From Bacteroidales bacterium (GTDB lineage: Bacteria; Bacteroidota; Bacteroidia; Bacteroidales; UBA932), in assembly GCA_017935505.1 (NCBI GenBank), contig JAGBHM010000023.1, positions 82,556 to 146,555 of the forward strand: a stretch of 64,000 bases of DNA. The letters are read 5' to 3'. Below are positions 1 through 8,025 of the stretch, piece by piece. Positions within the stretch are counted from its first letter, which is position 1. Every line of letters starts with the position of its first letter. A model generated the notes under the pieces. The model saw nothing but the letters and a program-made list of their open reading frames with translations. It searched no databases and was not told where the DNA came from. Both the position numbers and the translations under genes were made by a program.

Positions 1-1
1 T

Positions 2-64
2 TGTGACGGAAGTGATGATGACATGAATATGGCATCTGAAACGGAGTCGTTTTTTGATATGTAG
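2..64 (+). CDS. 3' end of an unidentified gene upstream of ddl
   Basis: An open frame enters the window and stops at TAG 62-64, giving the acidic C-terminal tail CDGSDDDMNMASETESFFDM. Only about 20 codons are present, so the product cannot be named. In related Bacteroidales a PASTA-domain protein or an RluD-type pseudouridine synthase lies upstream of ddl, but nothing here decides between them. The stop overlaps the ribosome binding site of ddl, so the two genes are probably co-transcribed. Confidence 0.5.
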   Translation, partial: CDGSDDDMNMASETESFFDM

Positions 65-72
65 GAGGTTGT

Positions 73-1068
73 ATGAAAAAAAAGATAGCACTTGTCTACG
101 GAGGAGACTCTTCTGAGGTGGAAATCTCTGTACAGAGCGGGAAAAATGTATCGTCATATATAAGCAGGGAACGCTATGATGTTTATGAAGTCTTCTTGCG
201 TGGAGCCAGCTGGAAGGTGCAATTGTATGGTAAGGATGGAGGAGAGGCAATCTCTCAGGAGGAGGTTGACAAGACCGATTTCTCTTTTACATACAATGGA
301 GTAAAGGTGAAGTTTGACTTTGCTTATATAATGATACATGGTACCCCCGGTGAAAATGGTCTGCTTCAGGGATATTTTGAGATGCTGGGTGTTCCGTTCA
401 GTACATGCTCTTCATTTGTCTCTGCAATTACCTTCGACAAACACTCCTGCAAGCGTTTCCTCGATTTTGCAGGGGTAAAGATGGCCAAGGATGTCTTTTT
501 GAGGGAAGGTCATGAGTATTGTGTGAACAGCATCGTGAAGGAGCTGGGGCTTCCACTCTTTGTAAAGCCTACAAATGGAGGAAGCAGTTTCGGCATTACC
601 AAAGTGAAGAGGGAGGAGGAGCTTGACCAGGCCATTAGGAGTGCCTTCAAGGAGTGCAGTTCGATAATAATAGAGGAGTGCATAACAGGACGTGAAATGA
701 CCAATGGCATCTATCGGAAAAATGGAGAAGTGGTTACTCTTCCTGTAACTGAGATTGTTACCAACAGGGAGTTTTTTGATTATGAGGCCAAGTATCTCGG
801 CATGAGCAATGAGATATGTCCTGCTCCAATATCTGATGAACTTACAAAAGATATTCAGGAACTTACTGCAAAGATCTATAAATATATGGGCTGCGACGGC
901 CTTGTGAGGATAGATTATATTGTGAAGGGGTATGACATATATTTCCTCGAAATAAACACTATTCCCGGAATGACTGCCATGAGCCTTGTGCCGGCACAAG
1001 TGAGGGCTGCAGGAATAGATATGGAAGATTTCTTCACAACCCTCATAGAGGAGGCTGACAAAAGATAA
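73..1068 (+). CDS. ddl: D-alanine--D-alanine ligase
   Basis: Joins two D-alanines with ATP in the cytoplasm to make the terminal dipeptide of peptidoglycan precursors. The 331-residue protein has the Ddl N-terminal glycine-rich start (YGGDSSEVEISVQSG), the HGTPGENGLLQGYFE segment that lines the first D-Ala site, the ATP-grasp loop FVKPTNGGSSFGI, and the C-terminal EINTIPGMTAMSLVP motif holding the metal-binding Glu/Asn. Length is normal for the family (about 300-370). The ATG follows an AGGAGG ribosome binding site at 63-68, which is strong for this phylum. prmC starts 12 bases after its stop, suggesting one operon. Confidence 0.96.
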   Translation: MKKKIALVYGGDSSEVEISVQSGKNVSSYISRERYDVYEVFLRGASWKVQLYGKDGGEAISQEEVDKTDFSFTYNGVKVKFDFAYIMIHGTPGENGLLQGYFEMLGVPFSTCSSFVSAITFDKHSCKRFLDFAGVKMAKDVFLREGHEYCVNSIVKELGLPLFVKPTNGGSSFGITKVKREEELDQAIRSAFKECSSIIIEECITGREMTNGIYRKNGEVVTLPVTEIVTNREFFDYEAKYLGMSNEICPAPISDELTKDIQELTAKIYKYMGCDGLVRIDYIVKGYDIYFLEINTIPGMTAMSLVPAQVRAAGIDMEDFFTTLIEEADKR

Positions 1069-1080
1069 AGAGGACTTCAA

Positions 1081-1989
1081 GTGGATATAAAGGCATTTAC
1101 AGAGAGTTTCTCAGCTTCGCTTTCGTCTCTTGGATGGTATGATGCCAGAGAGATACGCACTATGGCTGCCTACATTCTCAAAGAGGTTGCCGGGATAGAA
1201 TCATATAAAATAATAGTATCACCAGAGCTGGAGCTCGGCCAGACTGTCTCTGTCATATTGCAGGATATCACCGCACAGATGGCAAAGGGAAGGCCGGTGC
1301 AGTATGTCCTTGGGTATGAGTATTTCTGCGGAGATAAGTTTAATGTCTCAGAGGGAGTCCTGATTCCGCGTCCCGAAACTGAAGAGATTGTAAGATATGT
1401 AATAGCTGAGGCAGAGGTAAATGCATTAGGTGGAGATATGAGAATTCTGGATCTCTGTACGGGAAGTGGCTGTATTGCATGGAGTCTGGCCGGGGCACTT
1501 CCTGGAAGCCATGTGTGGGGGTGTGATATATCGGAGAGGGCTTTGGATATTGCAAAATCTCAGAAAATAGAGGATGAGGTTGCCGACAGAGTGAATTTCT
1601 TCAGATGCGATCTGCTTGCTGCCGACGCACTGGAGACCATTGCCAAGGTAGGGAAGTTTGATATAGTAGTAAGCAATCCTCCATATGTGTGTGAAGGAGA
1701 GAGAAGTCAGATGCGTCCTAATGTGCTGGATTTTGAACCGGAAGAGGCCCTTTTTGTTTCTGATAATGAGCCGTTGATCTTTTATGAAAGGATTGCAGAA
1801 TTGTCGGGCAGAGTGATGAAAGAGGGAGGCAGTTTATATTTTGAAGTGAATGAGAGATTTGGGGCAGAAGTTGCCTCAATGTTGGGGCGAAATGGCTTTT
1901 CGGGATGTGAAGTTGTAAAGGATATGTTTGGAAAAGAGAGGATGGTGAAGGCAAAAAAAATTGAAAAAAACGGAATAACGGTAGGATAA
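1081..1989 (+). CDS. prmC: Release factor glutamine N5-methyltransferase
   Basis: S-adenosylmethionine-dependent methylation of the glutamine in the GGQ motif of release factors RF1 and RF2, which speeds translation termination. The 302-residue protein has an N-terminal helical domain with GRPVQYVLGYEYFCG, the FNVSEGVLIPRPETE segment, the SAM loop ILDLCTGSGCIAWSLA and the diagnostic catalytic NPPY tetrapeptide at residues 199-202. The start is GTG at 1081, preceded by AGAGGA. It lies 12 bases behind ddl. The 3' end of the gene overlaps the region that would carry upstream promoter elements for the trp leader. Confidence 0.94.
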   Translation: MDIKAFTESFSASLSSLGWYDAREIRTMAAYILKEVAGIESYKIIVSPELELGQTVSVILQDITAQMAKGRPVQYVLGYEYFCGDKFNVSEGVLIPRPETEEIVRYVIAEAEVNALGGDMRILDLCTGSGCIAWSLAGALPGSHVWGCDISERALDIAKSQKIEDEVADRVNFFRCDLLAADALETIAKVGKFDIVVSNPPYVCEGERSQMRPNVLDFEPEEALFVSDNEPLIFYERIAELSGRVMKEGGSLYFEVNERFGAEVASMLGRNGFSGCEVVKDMFGKERMVKAKKIEKNGITVG

Positions 1990-1995
1990 AATGCA

Positions 1996-2003
1996 TAAAT
2001 TTG
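1996..2003 (+). promoter_or_regulatory. Bacteroidota -7 promoter element of the trp leader
   Basis: TAAATTTG fits the Bacteroidota -7 consensus TAnnTTTG exactly and lies 9 bases upstream of the leader-peptide ATG, so transcription would start at about 2008-2011. No clear TTTG -33 element is seen at the expected 19-21 base spacing, which lowers the confidence. If used, the leader mRNA has almost no 5' untranslated region. Confidence 0.5.
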
Positions 2004-2011
2004 CATCCGAT

Positions 2012-2062
2012 ATGAACATAAACGGATTAAATACTAAATTTTGGTGGTGGCACAGGAGATAA
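2012..2062 (+). CDS. trpL: Tryptophan leader peptide MNINGLNTKFWWWHRR
   Basis: A 16-codon open frame with three consecutive TGG (Trp) codons at 2042-2050, followed by His-Arg-Arg and TAA at 2060-2062. It sits between a promoter element and a terminator directly upstream of a tryptophan synthase beta gene, the arrangement of a ribosome-mediated trp attenuator. An in-frame ATG at 1991 would extend it by seven codons, but that start lies upstream of the -7 element and so probably outside the transcript. Three adjacent Trp codons in so short a frame are very unlikely by chance. Confidence 0.85.
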   Translation: MNINGLNTKFWWWHRR

Positions 2063-2161
2063 TCTTGTGAGCATTGCTTTTAGTATTTAATTTTATGGAA
2101 AGGAAATAACTACATAACAAAATAAATAGAGGCCCAATGCTCATTGCGTTGGGCCTTTTTG
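2051..2161 (+). promoter_or_regulatory. Trp transcription attenuator
   Basis: Mutually exclusive pairings can be drawn. The pause hairpin 1:2 pairs 2051-2057 with 2063-2069 and encloses the leader stop codon. The antiterminator 2:3 pairs 2067-2076 with 2135-2144 (ten pairs, one G-U). The terminator 3:4 pairs 2130-2140 with 2146-2156 and is followed by T residues. A ribosome stalled on the Trp codons at 2042-2050 would open 1:2 and free segment 2 to capture segment 3, so the gene is read. With enough Trp the ribosome reaches the stop codon, covers segment 2, and the terminator forms. A separate 12-base perfect inverted repeat, 2027-2038 with 2079-2090, surrounds segments 1 and 2. Confidence 0.85.
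2130..2161 (+). terminator. Rho-independent terminator of the trp attenuator
   Basis: An 11-pair stem (AGGCCCAATGC at 2130-2140 with its partner at 2146-2156, one G-U) and a five-base loop, followed by a T run. It ends 18 bases before the chosen trpB start, so it acts as a leader terminator. A TTG at 2144 that opens the same reading frame lies inside this hairpin and is not a credible start. Confidence 0.9.
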
Positions 2162-2179
2162 ATTAAAATGGTGAATATT

Positions 2180-3517
2180 ATGAAAACAACTAAAAAAATT
2201 ACTCTTCCTGAGAGTGAAATTCCAAAACAATGGTATAATATCTTGGCTGATATGCCCAATGCTCCCAAGCCATTGTTGAATCCACAGACAAGAGAGCCGC
2301 TCAAACCGGAGGAAATGGAGGACCTGTTCGCCAAAGAACTTGTTGCGCAGGAGTTTTCAAAGGAGAGGTTTATCGAGATACCGCAGGAAGTGCAGACTTT
2401 GCTGAAAATCTACAGACCGTCACCGTTAGTGAGAGCGTCCGGTCTGGAGAAGGCCTTGGATACTACGGCCAAAATATATTTCAAGAATGAGAGTGTGAGT
2501 CCTGTAGGATCGCATAAATTGAATTCTGCAATTCCGCAGGCATATTACAATGCAAAGCAGGGGATAAAACATATAACAACAGAGACAGGTGCCGGACAGT
2601 GGGGTACAGCAATGAGCATTGCCTGTACTCACTTCGGGTTGGATCTGAATGTATTTATGGTGAGGAACAGCTATAATCTGAAACCTTACAGAAAAATGAT
2701 GATGAGAACATATGGCGGCAATGTGCATGCATCTCCATCGATGCTAACTGAGTTTGGCCGCAATGCCCTTGCAAAGGATCCCGATTGTCAGGGAAGTTTG
2801 GGTATGGCTATCTCGGAGGCAGTGGAGATGGCCTTCAAAACTCCGAACTGCAGATATACATTGGGCAGTGTATTGAATCATGTTCTTTTGCATCAGACTA
2901 TTATAGGACTAGAAGCGGAGAAACAACTGGAAATGGCTGGTGATTATCCAGATAAGGTTATTGCATGTTTTGGTGGAGGATCCAATTTTGCAGGAATAAC
3001 CTTTCCATTCTTGAGGCACAAACTTGAGGCTCTCAACGGTAGGGCTGTTTCGTGTGGCGCTCCATCTTCGGCTGTAAATACCAGATTTATGGCGGCAGAA
3101 CCGGCATCTTGTCCAAAACTCACCAAGGGTGTGATGGAGTATGACTTTGGAGATACCGCAGGAATGACACCACTAATACCTATGTACACTTTGGGACATG
3201 ATTTCCAGCCAGACCAGATTCATGCAGCTGGTTTGCGCTACCATGGTGGTGGCCAGATTGTGAGCCAGTTGAAACAGGATGGTTTTATAGAGTCCTATCC
3301 TGTAGACCAGCATGAGGCCCTGTCGGCAGGTATCCTCTTCTCAAAGGCAGAGGGTATTATTCCGGCTCCTGAGTCTACACATGCCATTGCCCTTGCCATA
3401 AGGGAGGCCCTGAAGGCAAAAGAGGAGGGCAAAGAGGAGGTAATTCTCTTCAATCTGTCGGGTCATGGCCTTATCGAGCTACAGACCTATGATATGTTCC
3501 TCGACGGATTGCTCTGA
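2180..3517 (+). CDS. trpB: Tryptophan synthase beta chain, TrpB2 type
   Basis: PLP enzyme that condenses indole with serine to give tryptophan. The 445-residue protein matches the long TrpB2 class rather than the standard TrpB: it has the N-terminal IPKQWYNILAD block, LLKIYRPSPLVRA, the PLP-lysine motif GSHKLNSA (Lys113), TETGAGQWGTA, ACFGGGSNFAG and AGLRYHGGGQIVSQL. No trpA or other trp gene is adjacent, which fits proposed roles of TrpB2 as an indole-salvage enzyme. The start is placed at ATG 2180 (MKTTKK); an in-frame ATG at 2168 is the alternative. Control by the Trp attenuator directly upstream supports a real role in tryptophan supply. Confidence 0.93.
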   Translation: MKTTKKITLPESEIPKQWYNILADMPNAPKPLLNPQTREPLKPEEMEDLFAKELVAQEFSKERFIEIPQEVQTLLKIYRPSPLVRASGLEKALDTTAKIYFKNESVSPVGSHKLNSAIPQAYYNAKQGIKHITTETGAGQWGTAMSIACTHFGLDLNVFMVRNSYNLKPYRKMMMRTYGGNVHASPSMLTEFGRNALAKDPDCQGSLGMAISEAVEMAFKTPNCRYTLGSVLNHVLLHQTIIGLEAEKQLEMAGDYPDKVIACFGGGSNFAGITFPFLRHKLEALNGRAVSCGAPSSAVNTRFMAAEPASCPKLTKGVMEYDFGDTAGMTPLIPMYTLGHDFQPDQIHAAGLRYHGGGQIVSQLKQDGFIESYPVDQHEALSAGILFSKAEGIIPAPESTHAIALAIREALKAKEEGKEEVILFNLSGHGLIELQTYDMFLDGLL

Positions 3518-3534
3518 TAATTGGCAATTCAATA

Positions 3535-4278
3535 TTATAGGGTTGCATCCATGTTTACGGTTACCTCATCGGAACCCGAATTGGATGCAGCCTTTATTGT
3601 TACCTTATACCAGCTCTGTTTTTGCAAGGCAAATGATTTTGAATAGCTCTTGTCTGCAGAATCACTCTTTCTGCGGGCTGTGATTGTGAAATTGAGGGAA
3701 GAATCAGAATTGTCTACATTGAAATAGGCAATTTGCGGATCATCCTCGGAGAGTGTGGCATCTTTTGTATACTCAATTTTCCTCGACGGATTAGCCGCTG
3801 TATATACTGTTACCTTTGCGGGATTCTCGGCATTCTCTACATCAAATATGCTCTTGAATGAGTCATCAAAGACAAAAGAAACTCTTGCATTCTCCATTGT
3901 ACATGTAAAAGAGGCCTGATGCAGCTCTCCTGTCCTTACATCAAAACTTGTTGAACCAAAGAACCTCTGGGTTCCACGCTCCATTTCTGCCTCCTCCTCT
4001 GTAATATTGTATGCCGATACGGTATATGAGCCAACCGGCAACACTATATCCTGCTCTTTTATGGAACTGTACTCTCCATTTAGCTCCGGCACGCTCTCAC
4101 CTTGCAGATTGACAGCCGATACTATATATGTGCCTGGAATCTCTTCAGTGGCACTTTTTACAATTACAGATGAATTGTGCCCGATGGAGAGCCTTACATT
4201 TCCATATTCGTATGGCATTTCACTTTTGCTGCATGATGCCATGAATAATACAATGGCTATCAATAGAAATCTTCTCAT
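3535..4278 (-). CDS. DUF4493-like lipoprotein
   Basis: A 247-residue protein with a lipoprotein signal (MRRFLLIAIVLFMASC, Cys16). The body is beta-rich: a stretch beginning YGNVRLSIGHNSSVIVKSA, then GSYTVSAYN, and later strands with alternating hydrophobic residues ending VTVNMDATL. This resembles DUF4493, a family of Bacteroidota surface lipoproteins of unknown function; that assignment is from memory of the family. The start is placed so that its ATG overlaps the stop of the peptide-deformylase gene as ATGA (4275-4278). The longer open frame upstream only runs through the deformylase gene. The two genes are therefore translationally coupled. Confidence 0.7.
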   Translation of the reverse strand: MRRFLLIAIVLFMASCSKSEMPYEYGNVRLSIGHNSSVIVKSATEEIPGTYIVSAVNLQGESVPELNGEYSSIKEQDIVLPVGSYTVSAYNITEEEAEMERGTQRFFGSTSFDVRTGELHQASFTCTMENARVSFVFDDSFKSIFDVENAENPAKVTVYTAANPSRKIEYTKDATLSEDDPQIAYFNVDNSDSSLNFTITARRKSDSADKSYSKSFALQKQSWYKVTIKAASNSGSDEVTVNMDATL

Positions 4279-4910
4279 GGCTGTGTTGTTGGTTGGATTC
4301 TGTCTGTATAAAGTATTCCCTCCAGATGGTCTGTTTCGTGCTGGAAAATTCTGGCTGTATACCCTTTTACTGTGTCTTGTACAGTTTTCAGCTCTCTTGC
4401 ATCTGTATATGAGATAATTACCCATTCTGAGCGCACAACTCCACACTTCATCTCCTGCTCACTCAATGTGCTTTTTGGCACAGAGAGACAACCCTCCCTG
4501 CCTGGTACAGTCTCTTTTGAATACTCTTTTATATATATGTTAGGATACACTTCAAATGGAGCCCCCTCTTTGTCATAACGCTGCACTGCCACCACTCTGC
4601 GTGATATGCCAACTTGCGGTCCGGCTATTCCCACTCCATCAACGGTGCTGTCTGTTACGGTTTTCACCATTCTTTTGCATAGTGTTTCATAGGCTTTGCT
4701 CTGCAGTTCCGCATTGCTTAGTTCTGTAGTTGTGCGGCGCAGCAGAAGGCTGTCGGATTTGTCTGTGATTACAAATACCTTCATCAGAGGAGACAAAGTG
4801 TCATTTATTATTGCCAGCTCCTCTTTGGTAAAAATCTGCTCCTTATCATTTGAATTACAGGAGATAAAAAGAACAATGGCAGCCAGGCCCAGTAACAGAT
4901 ATCTATACAT
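4275..4910 (-). CDS. def: Lipoprotein peptide deformylase homologue
   Basis: The 211-residue protein carries all three peptide-deformylase motifs: GVGIAGPQ (residues 92-99), EGCLS (139-143, metal-ligand Cys) and HETDH (191-195, catalytic Glu and two metal His). Unusually, it begins with a lipoprotein signal peptide (MYRYLLLGLAAIVLFISC, Cys18), so the enzyme should be exported and lipid-anchored. Classical deformylase acts on nascent chains in the cytoplasm, which an exported protein cannot reach. The substrate may be N-formyl peptides in the periplasm or outside the cell, or the enzyme may have a different role; this is inference. It is the first gene of a two-gene unit with the DUF4493 lipoprotein. 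Confidence 0.88.
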   Translation of the reverse strand: MYRYLLLGLAAIVLFISCNSNDKEQIFTKEELAIINDTLSPLMKVFVITDKSDSLLLRRTTTELSNAELQSKAYETLCKRMVKTVTDSTVDGVGIAGPQVGISRRVVAVQRYDKEGAPFEVYPNIYIKEYSKETVPGREGCLSVPKSTLSEQEMKCGVVRSEWVIISYTDARELKTVQDTVKGYTARIFQHETDHLEGILYTDRIQPTTQP

Positions 4911-4926
4911 TTAGGTAATTTTTCTG

Positions 4927-4958
4927 CAAAAATACCAAATATTGGGGATTTGTTGCAA
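4927..4958 (-). promoter_or_regulatory. Candidate promoter of the deformylase gene
   Basis: Read on the minus strand, TTG at 4958-4956 and TATTTTTG at 4934-4927 (fits TAnnTTTG) are separated by 21 bases, close to the Bacteroidota -33/-7 layout. The -7 element ends 16 bases before the start codon at 4910. The weak -33 box limits confidence. Confidence 0.4.
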
Positions 4959-5005
4959 TTAGTGGAGGTTATATTTTTGTATTTATCGAAGTATTATATA
5001 ATGAA

Positions 5006-5038
5006 TTGTAATATTTACTTATAAATGTCTTATATTTG
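5006..5038 (+). promoter_or_regulatory. Candidate promoter of the S9 peptidase operon
   Basis: TTG at 5006-5008 and TATATTTG at 5031-5038 (fits TAnnTTTG) are separated by 22 bases. This places the transcription start near 5044, about 70 bases before the S9 peptidase start. The rest of the 4911-5112 intergenic region is AT-rich with no other recognisable element. Confidence 0.5.
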
Positions 5039-5112
5039 CCAGCTCAAAAATAGGCAAAGGAAAAAATACTTGTTTAGATAAGATTATATTTATTAATAAA
5101 TTACATCATATA

Positions 5113-7995
5113 ATGAATTGTAGAAAACACTTAATTTGTGCATGTTTCATTTTGTTAGCAACAATTGGCGCAACATCGCTTTTGCAGGCATCTGAAGCAG
5201 GCATTTCTAAGAAACCGCTTGACCATTCTGTATATGACAAATGGTATGGAATTGGAGGATATGCCATGACAACTGATGGCAAATTCACTGCAATCTACAA
5301 CAATCGTACAGAAAATGACGGATTCTTGCAGCTGATTAATCTCGAAAATGGAACTTCTGTGAATATAGACAGGGGTTCAAAGGTAAAATTTGCACCAGAT
5401 AACAGGCATCTGATCTGTTTCATAAAACCTTTTTATGCGAAGCAGAAAGAGGCCAGGATAAAGAAATTCAAAGGAGACAAGGTGCCTAAAGATTCTCTCT
5501 GCATAATGGATGCAATTACCGGAAAACAGACAAAGTTCCCTATGGTAAAAAGGTGTGAAATACCAAAGGATGGCGGTAATTTCATTGCATTTGAAGCAAG
5601 AATTGAGAATGATTCCCTCAAAAAAGATGGTATATTCATCTATGACCTTGCAAAAGGTGTAGTGGTTGATACTCTCATGAATCTTGATGCTTTCAACTTC
5701 AATAAAATGGGAACTGAACTCTATTGTGTGAAGAGGGCAGATAAAAAAGTGAAAGGCAGCAAAAGCGGAATATTTTTGTATAATCTGCAAAGCGGTGAGA
5801 TCAAGACTATTATAGAGGGTACATCAAAATGTACATTTGTAAGGCCTGTCCTCTCTAAAGAGGAGGATATGATGATCTTCTACGCCAATACAGATACAAC
5901 AAAGAAGTATGATGAGAATGTTGAGATCTGGACATACAAATTTGGTAACGACGGTTGGAAGAGTCATCCTGAAAGTGCAGTTAAAGTTGTTTCGAACAGC
6001 ATCAAAGGGCTGAAAGAGGGCTATCGTGTCTCAAGAAACAGAGGACTTACAGTGAGCAAAGATGGAAAAAGACTCTTCTTTGGAGTTTCAAAGGTGATGC
6101 CTCAGAAAGATACTGCAAAATATCAGCCGGAGAAGGCTTCGCTTGATGTATGGCATTATAATGATCCGTATATCCAGACAAAACAGAATATGACCATCGG
6201 TCAGGATACCAAAAGAAGCTATGTTTCGTATGTAAACTTGAATGATGACGGCTCTCTTGTTGAGGAGATGGGAATGGTTCAGCTTGCTGCTCCGGAGTAT
6301 CCGGTAGCACGTGTTGCTGATGACTGGAGCGCCGATTGGGCCTACTCTTGGAGTGGAGAGAGGTTTGCTATACAGACTCAGTGGGATTCTAATGACCAGG
6401 CTGATGTGTGGATTATTTCACTTGAGGATGGCAAAGCTAAGATGCTGCTCGACGGAGTTGAGATAAAATCACTCTCACCATCACCAGAAGGAAAATATCT
6501 CACATGGTATGATCCGGCTAAAAAGCATTGGTTCTCATGGAACAAAGAGACCGGGGCAATTAAAAATATTACAGAAAAGATAACTGTTCCGCTTTGGAAA
6601 GAGCTTCATGACACTCCTCAGATGGCACCTGCTTATGGCAATGGTGGCTGGAGAAAAGGTGACAAGTCATTCTTTATATATGATAAGTATGATGTTTGGG
6701 AGGTGGATCCTGATGGTGTAAAAGAGCCACAGATGCTTACACAGGGTAAAGGCCGTGAGTTGGGTTATACATTCAGGATGATCCGCATCAAAGAGCTTGA
6801 GCTTCCTGCCGGAACTCCTGGTATAAAAGAGGATCCTATTGAAGACAAGGAGAGTGTCTATTTCACAGCATTCTGCAACAAATCAAAGGGTTATGGATAT
6901 TATACAAGAGAATTCAAAGGCAAGAAACTGCAGCCTATGAAGAAACTCATAATGGAGCCTGACTATACTTTGGGATATTTCCACAAGGCAAAAGAGGGCA
7001 ATACCATAACTTTTGTAAAGAGCAATTTTGAGGAGGCTCCAAACCTTTGGGTAACAAAAGACTGGTTCAAGAGTGCCAAAAAACTTACAGACTGCAACCC
7101 TCAGCAGAAGGATTACAATTGGGGAACTGTAGAGTCTGTATATTGGAAAGCTCACGATGGAAGAGATGTTGAGGGTCTTTTGTACAAACCTGAGGATTTT
7201 GACTCAACAAAGAAATACCCGATGGTGGTTTATTTCTATGAGAAGACCTCGCAATACAAAAATACATACCGCAAACCTGCTGTAAGCCGCTCAACAATAA
7301 ATATCACCTATTTTGTGAGCAACGGTTATCTGGTATTCCTTCCGGATATCCACTATACAACCGGACATCCTGGCAAGAGTGCAATCAATTGTATAGTTTC
7401 CGGTGTGGAATCACTCTGCAAAAACAGCTGGGTTGACAGAGAGAATATTGCAATACAGGGCCAGAGTTGGGGAGGTTATCAGGTTGCATATCTGATTACC
7501 CAGACCGACATGTTCAAATGTGCCGGTTCCGGTGCGCCTGTTGCGAACATGACAAGTGCTTATGGCGGAATCCGCTGGGGTTCCGGCGTTGTAAGGCAGT
7601 TCCAGTATGAGCATACACAGAGCCGTATAGGCTGTACTCTTTGGGATGAGGGTGGCCTTGACCTTTATATCGAAAACTCACCATTGTTTTTCGTAGATAA
7701 GGTGAAGACTCCTGTACTCATTATGCATAATGATAAAGATGAGGCAGTTCCATGGACACAGGGTATTGAGTTCTTCACAGCATTGCGCCGTATGGGCAAA
7801 CAGGCCTGGATGCTGCAGTATAACAATGAGACCCATAATTTGAGCGGTTATGTGAACGCATATGACTATACTATAAGATTGTCACAGTTTATGGACCACT
7901 TCCTCAAAGGTGCACCGATGCCTGTATGGATGAAATATGGAGTGCCTGCAACAAAGAAAGGCATAGATTGGGGTCTTGAACTTGTAGAAGAGTAG
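5113..7995 (+). CDS. Exported S9 family prolyl-oligopeptidase-type peptidase
   Basis: A serine peptidase of clan SC, probably acting in the periplasm or at the surface on oligopeptides. The 960-residue protein has an N-terminal signal peptide (about residues 1-27, hydrophobic core LICACFILLATIGATSLL), a long beta-propeller-like middle with repeated WxxD/DG strands, and a C-terminal alpha/beta-hydrolase domain. The triad reads as Ser785 in GQSWGGY, Asp876 in NDKDEAVPW and His908 in ETHNLSG. It is larger than dipeptidyl peptidase IV (about 700-760), the extra length lying in the propeller. It heads a run of co-oriented genes ending at 16003, with a gingipain-like gene next, so joint extracellular protein breakdown is likely. 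Confidence 0.9.
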   Translation: MNCRKHLICACFILLATIGATSLLQASEAGISKKPLDHSVYDKWYGIGGYAMTTDGKFTAIYNNRTENDGFLQLINLENGTSVNIDRGSKVKFAPDNRHLICFIKPFYAKQKEARIKKFKGDKVPKDSLCIMDAITGKQTKFPMVKRCEIPKDGGNFIAFEARIENDSLKKDGIFIYDLAKGVVVDTLMNLDAFNFNKMGTELYCVKRADKKVKGSKSGIFLYNLQSGEIKTIIEGTSKCTFVRPVLSKEEDMMIFYANTDTTKKYDENVEIWTYKFGNDGWKSHPESAVKVVSNSIKGLKEGYRVSRNRGLTVSKDGKRLFFGVSKVMPQKDTAKYQPEKASLDVWHYNDPYIQTKQNMTIGQDTKRSYVSYVNLNDDGSLVEEMGMVQLAAPEYPVARVADDWSADWAYSWSGERFAIQTQWDSNDQADVWIISLEDGKAKMLLDGVEIKSLSPSPEGKYLTWYDPAKKHWFSWNKETGAIKNITEKITVPLWKELHDTPQMAPAYGNGGWRKGDKSFFIYDKYDVWEVDPDGVKEPQMLTQGKGRELGYTFRMIRIKELELPAGTPGIKEDPIEDKESVYFTAFCNKSKGYGYYTREFKGKKLQPMKKLIMEPDYTLGYFHKAKEGNTITFVKSNFEEAPNLWVTKDWFKSAKKLTDCNPQQKDYNWGTVESVYWKAHDGRDVEGLLYKPEDFDSTKKYPMVVYFYEKTSQYKNTYRKPAVSRSTINITYFVSNGYLVFLPDIHYTTGHPGKSAINCIVSGVESLCKNSWVDRENIAIQGQSWGGYQVAYLITQTDMFKCAGSGAPVANMTSAYGGIRWGSGVVRQFQYEHTQSRIGCTLWDEGGLDLYIENSPLFFVDKVKTPVLIMHNDKDEAVPWTQGIEFFTALRRMGKQAWMLQYNNETHNLSGYVNAYDYTIRLSQFMDHFLKGAPMPVWMKYGVPATKKGIDWGLELVEE

Positions 7996-8025
7996 AATAT
8001 ATTGAAAACGAATTTCAAAAATATA

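Noticed and set aside
412..1080. Long antisense open frame over ddl
   Set aside because: It mirrors the codon pattern of ddl, which has full motif support; no independent motif or start signal is seen.
2144..2180. Upstream TTG start extending the TrpB2 protein by 12 residues
   Set aside because: It lies inside the attenuator terminator hairpin and lacks the family N terminus; ATG 2180 (or 2168) is used instead.
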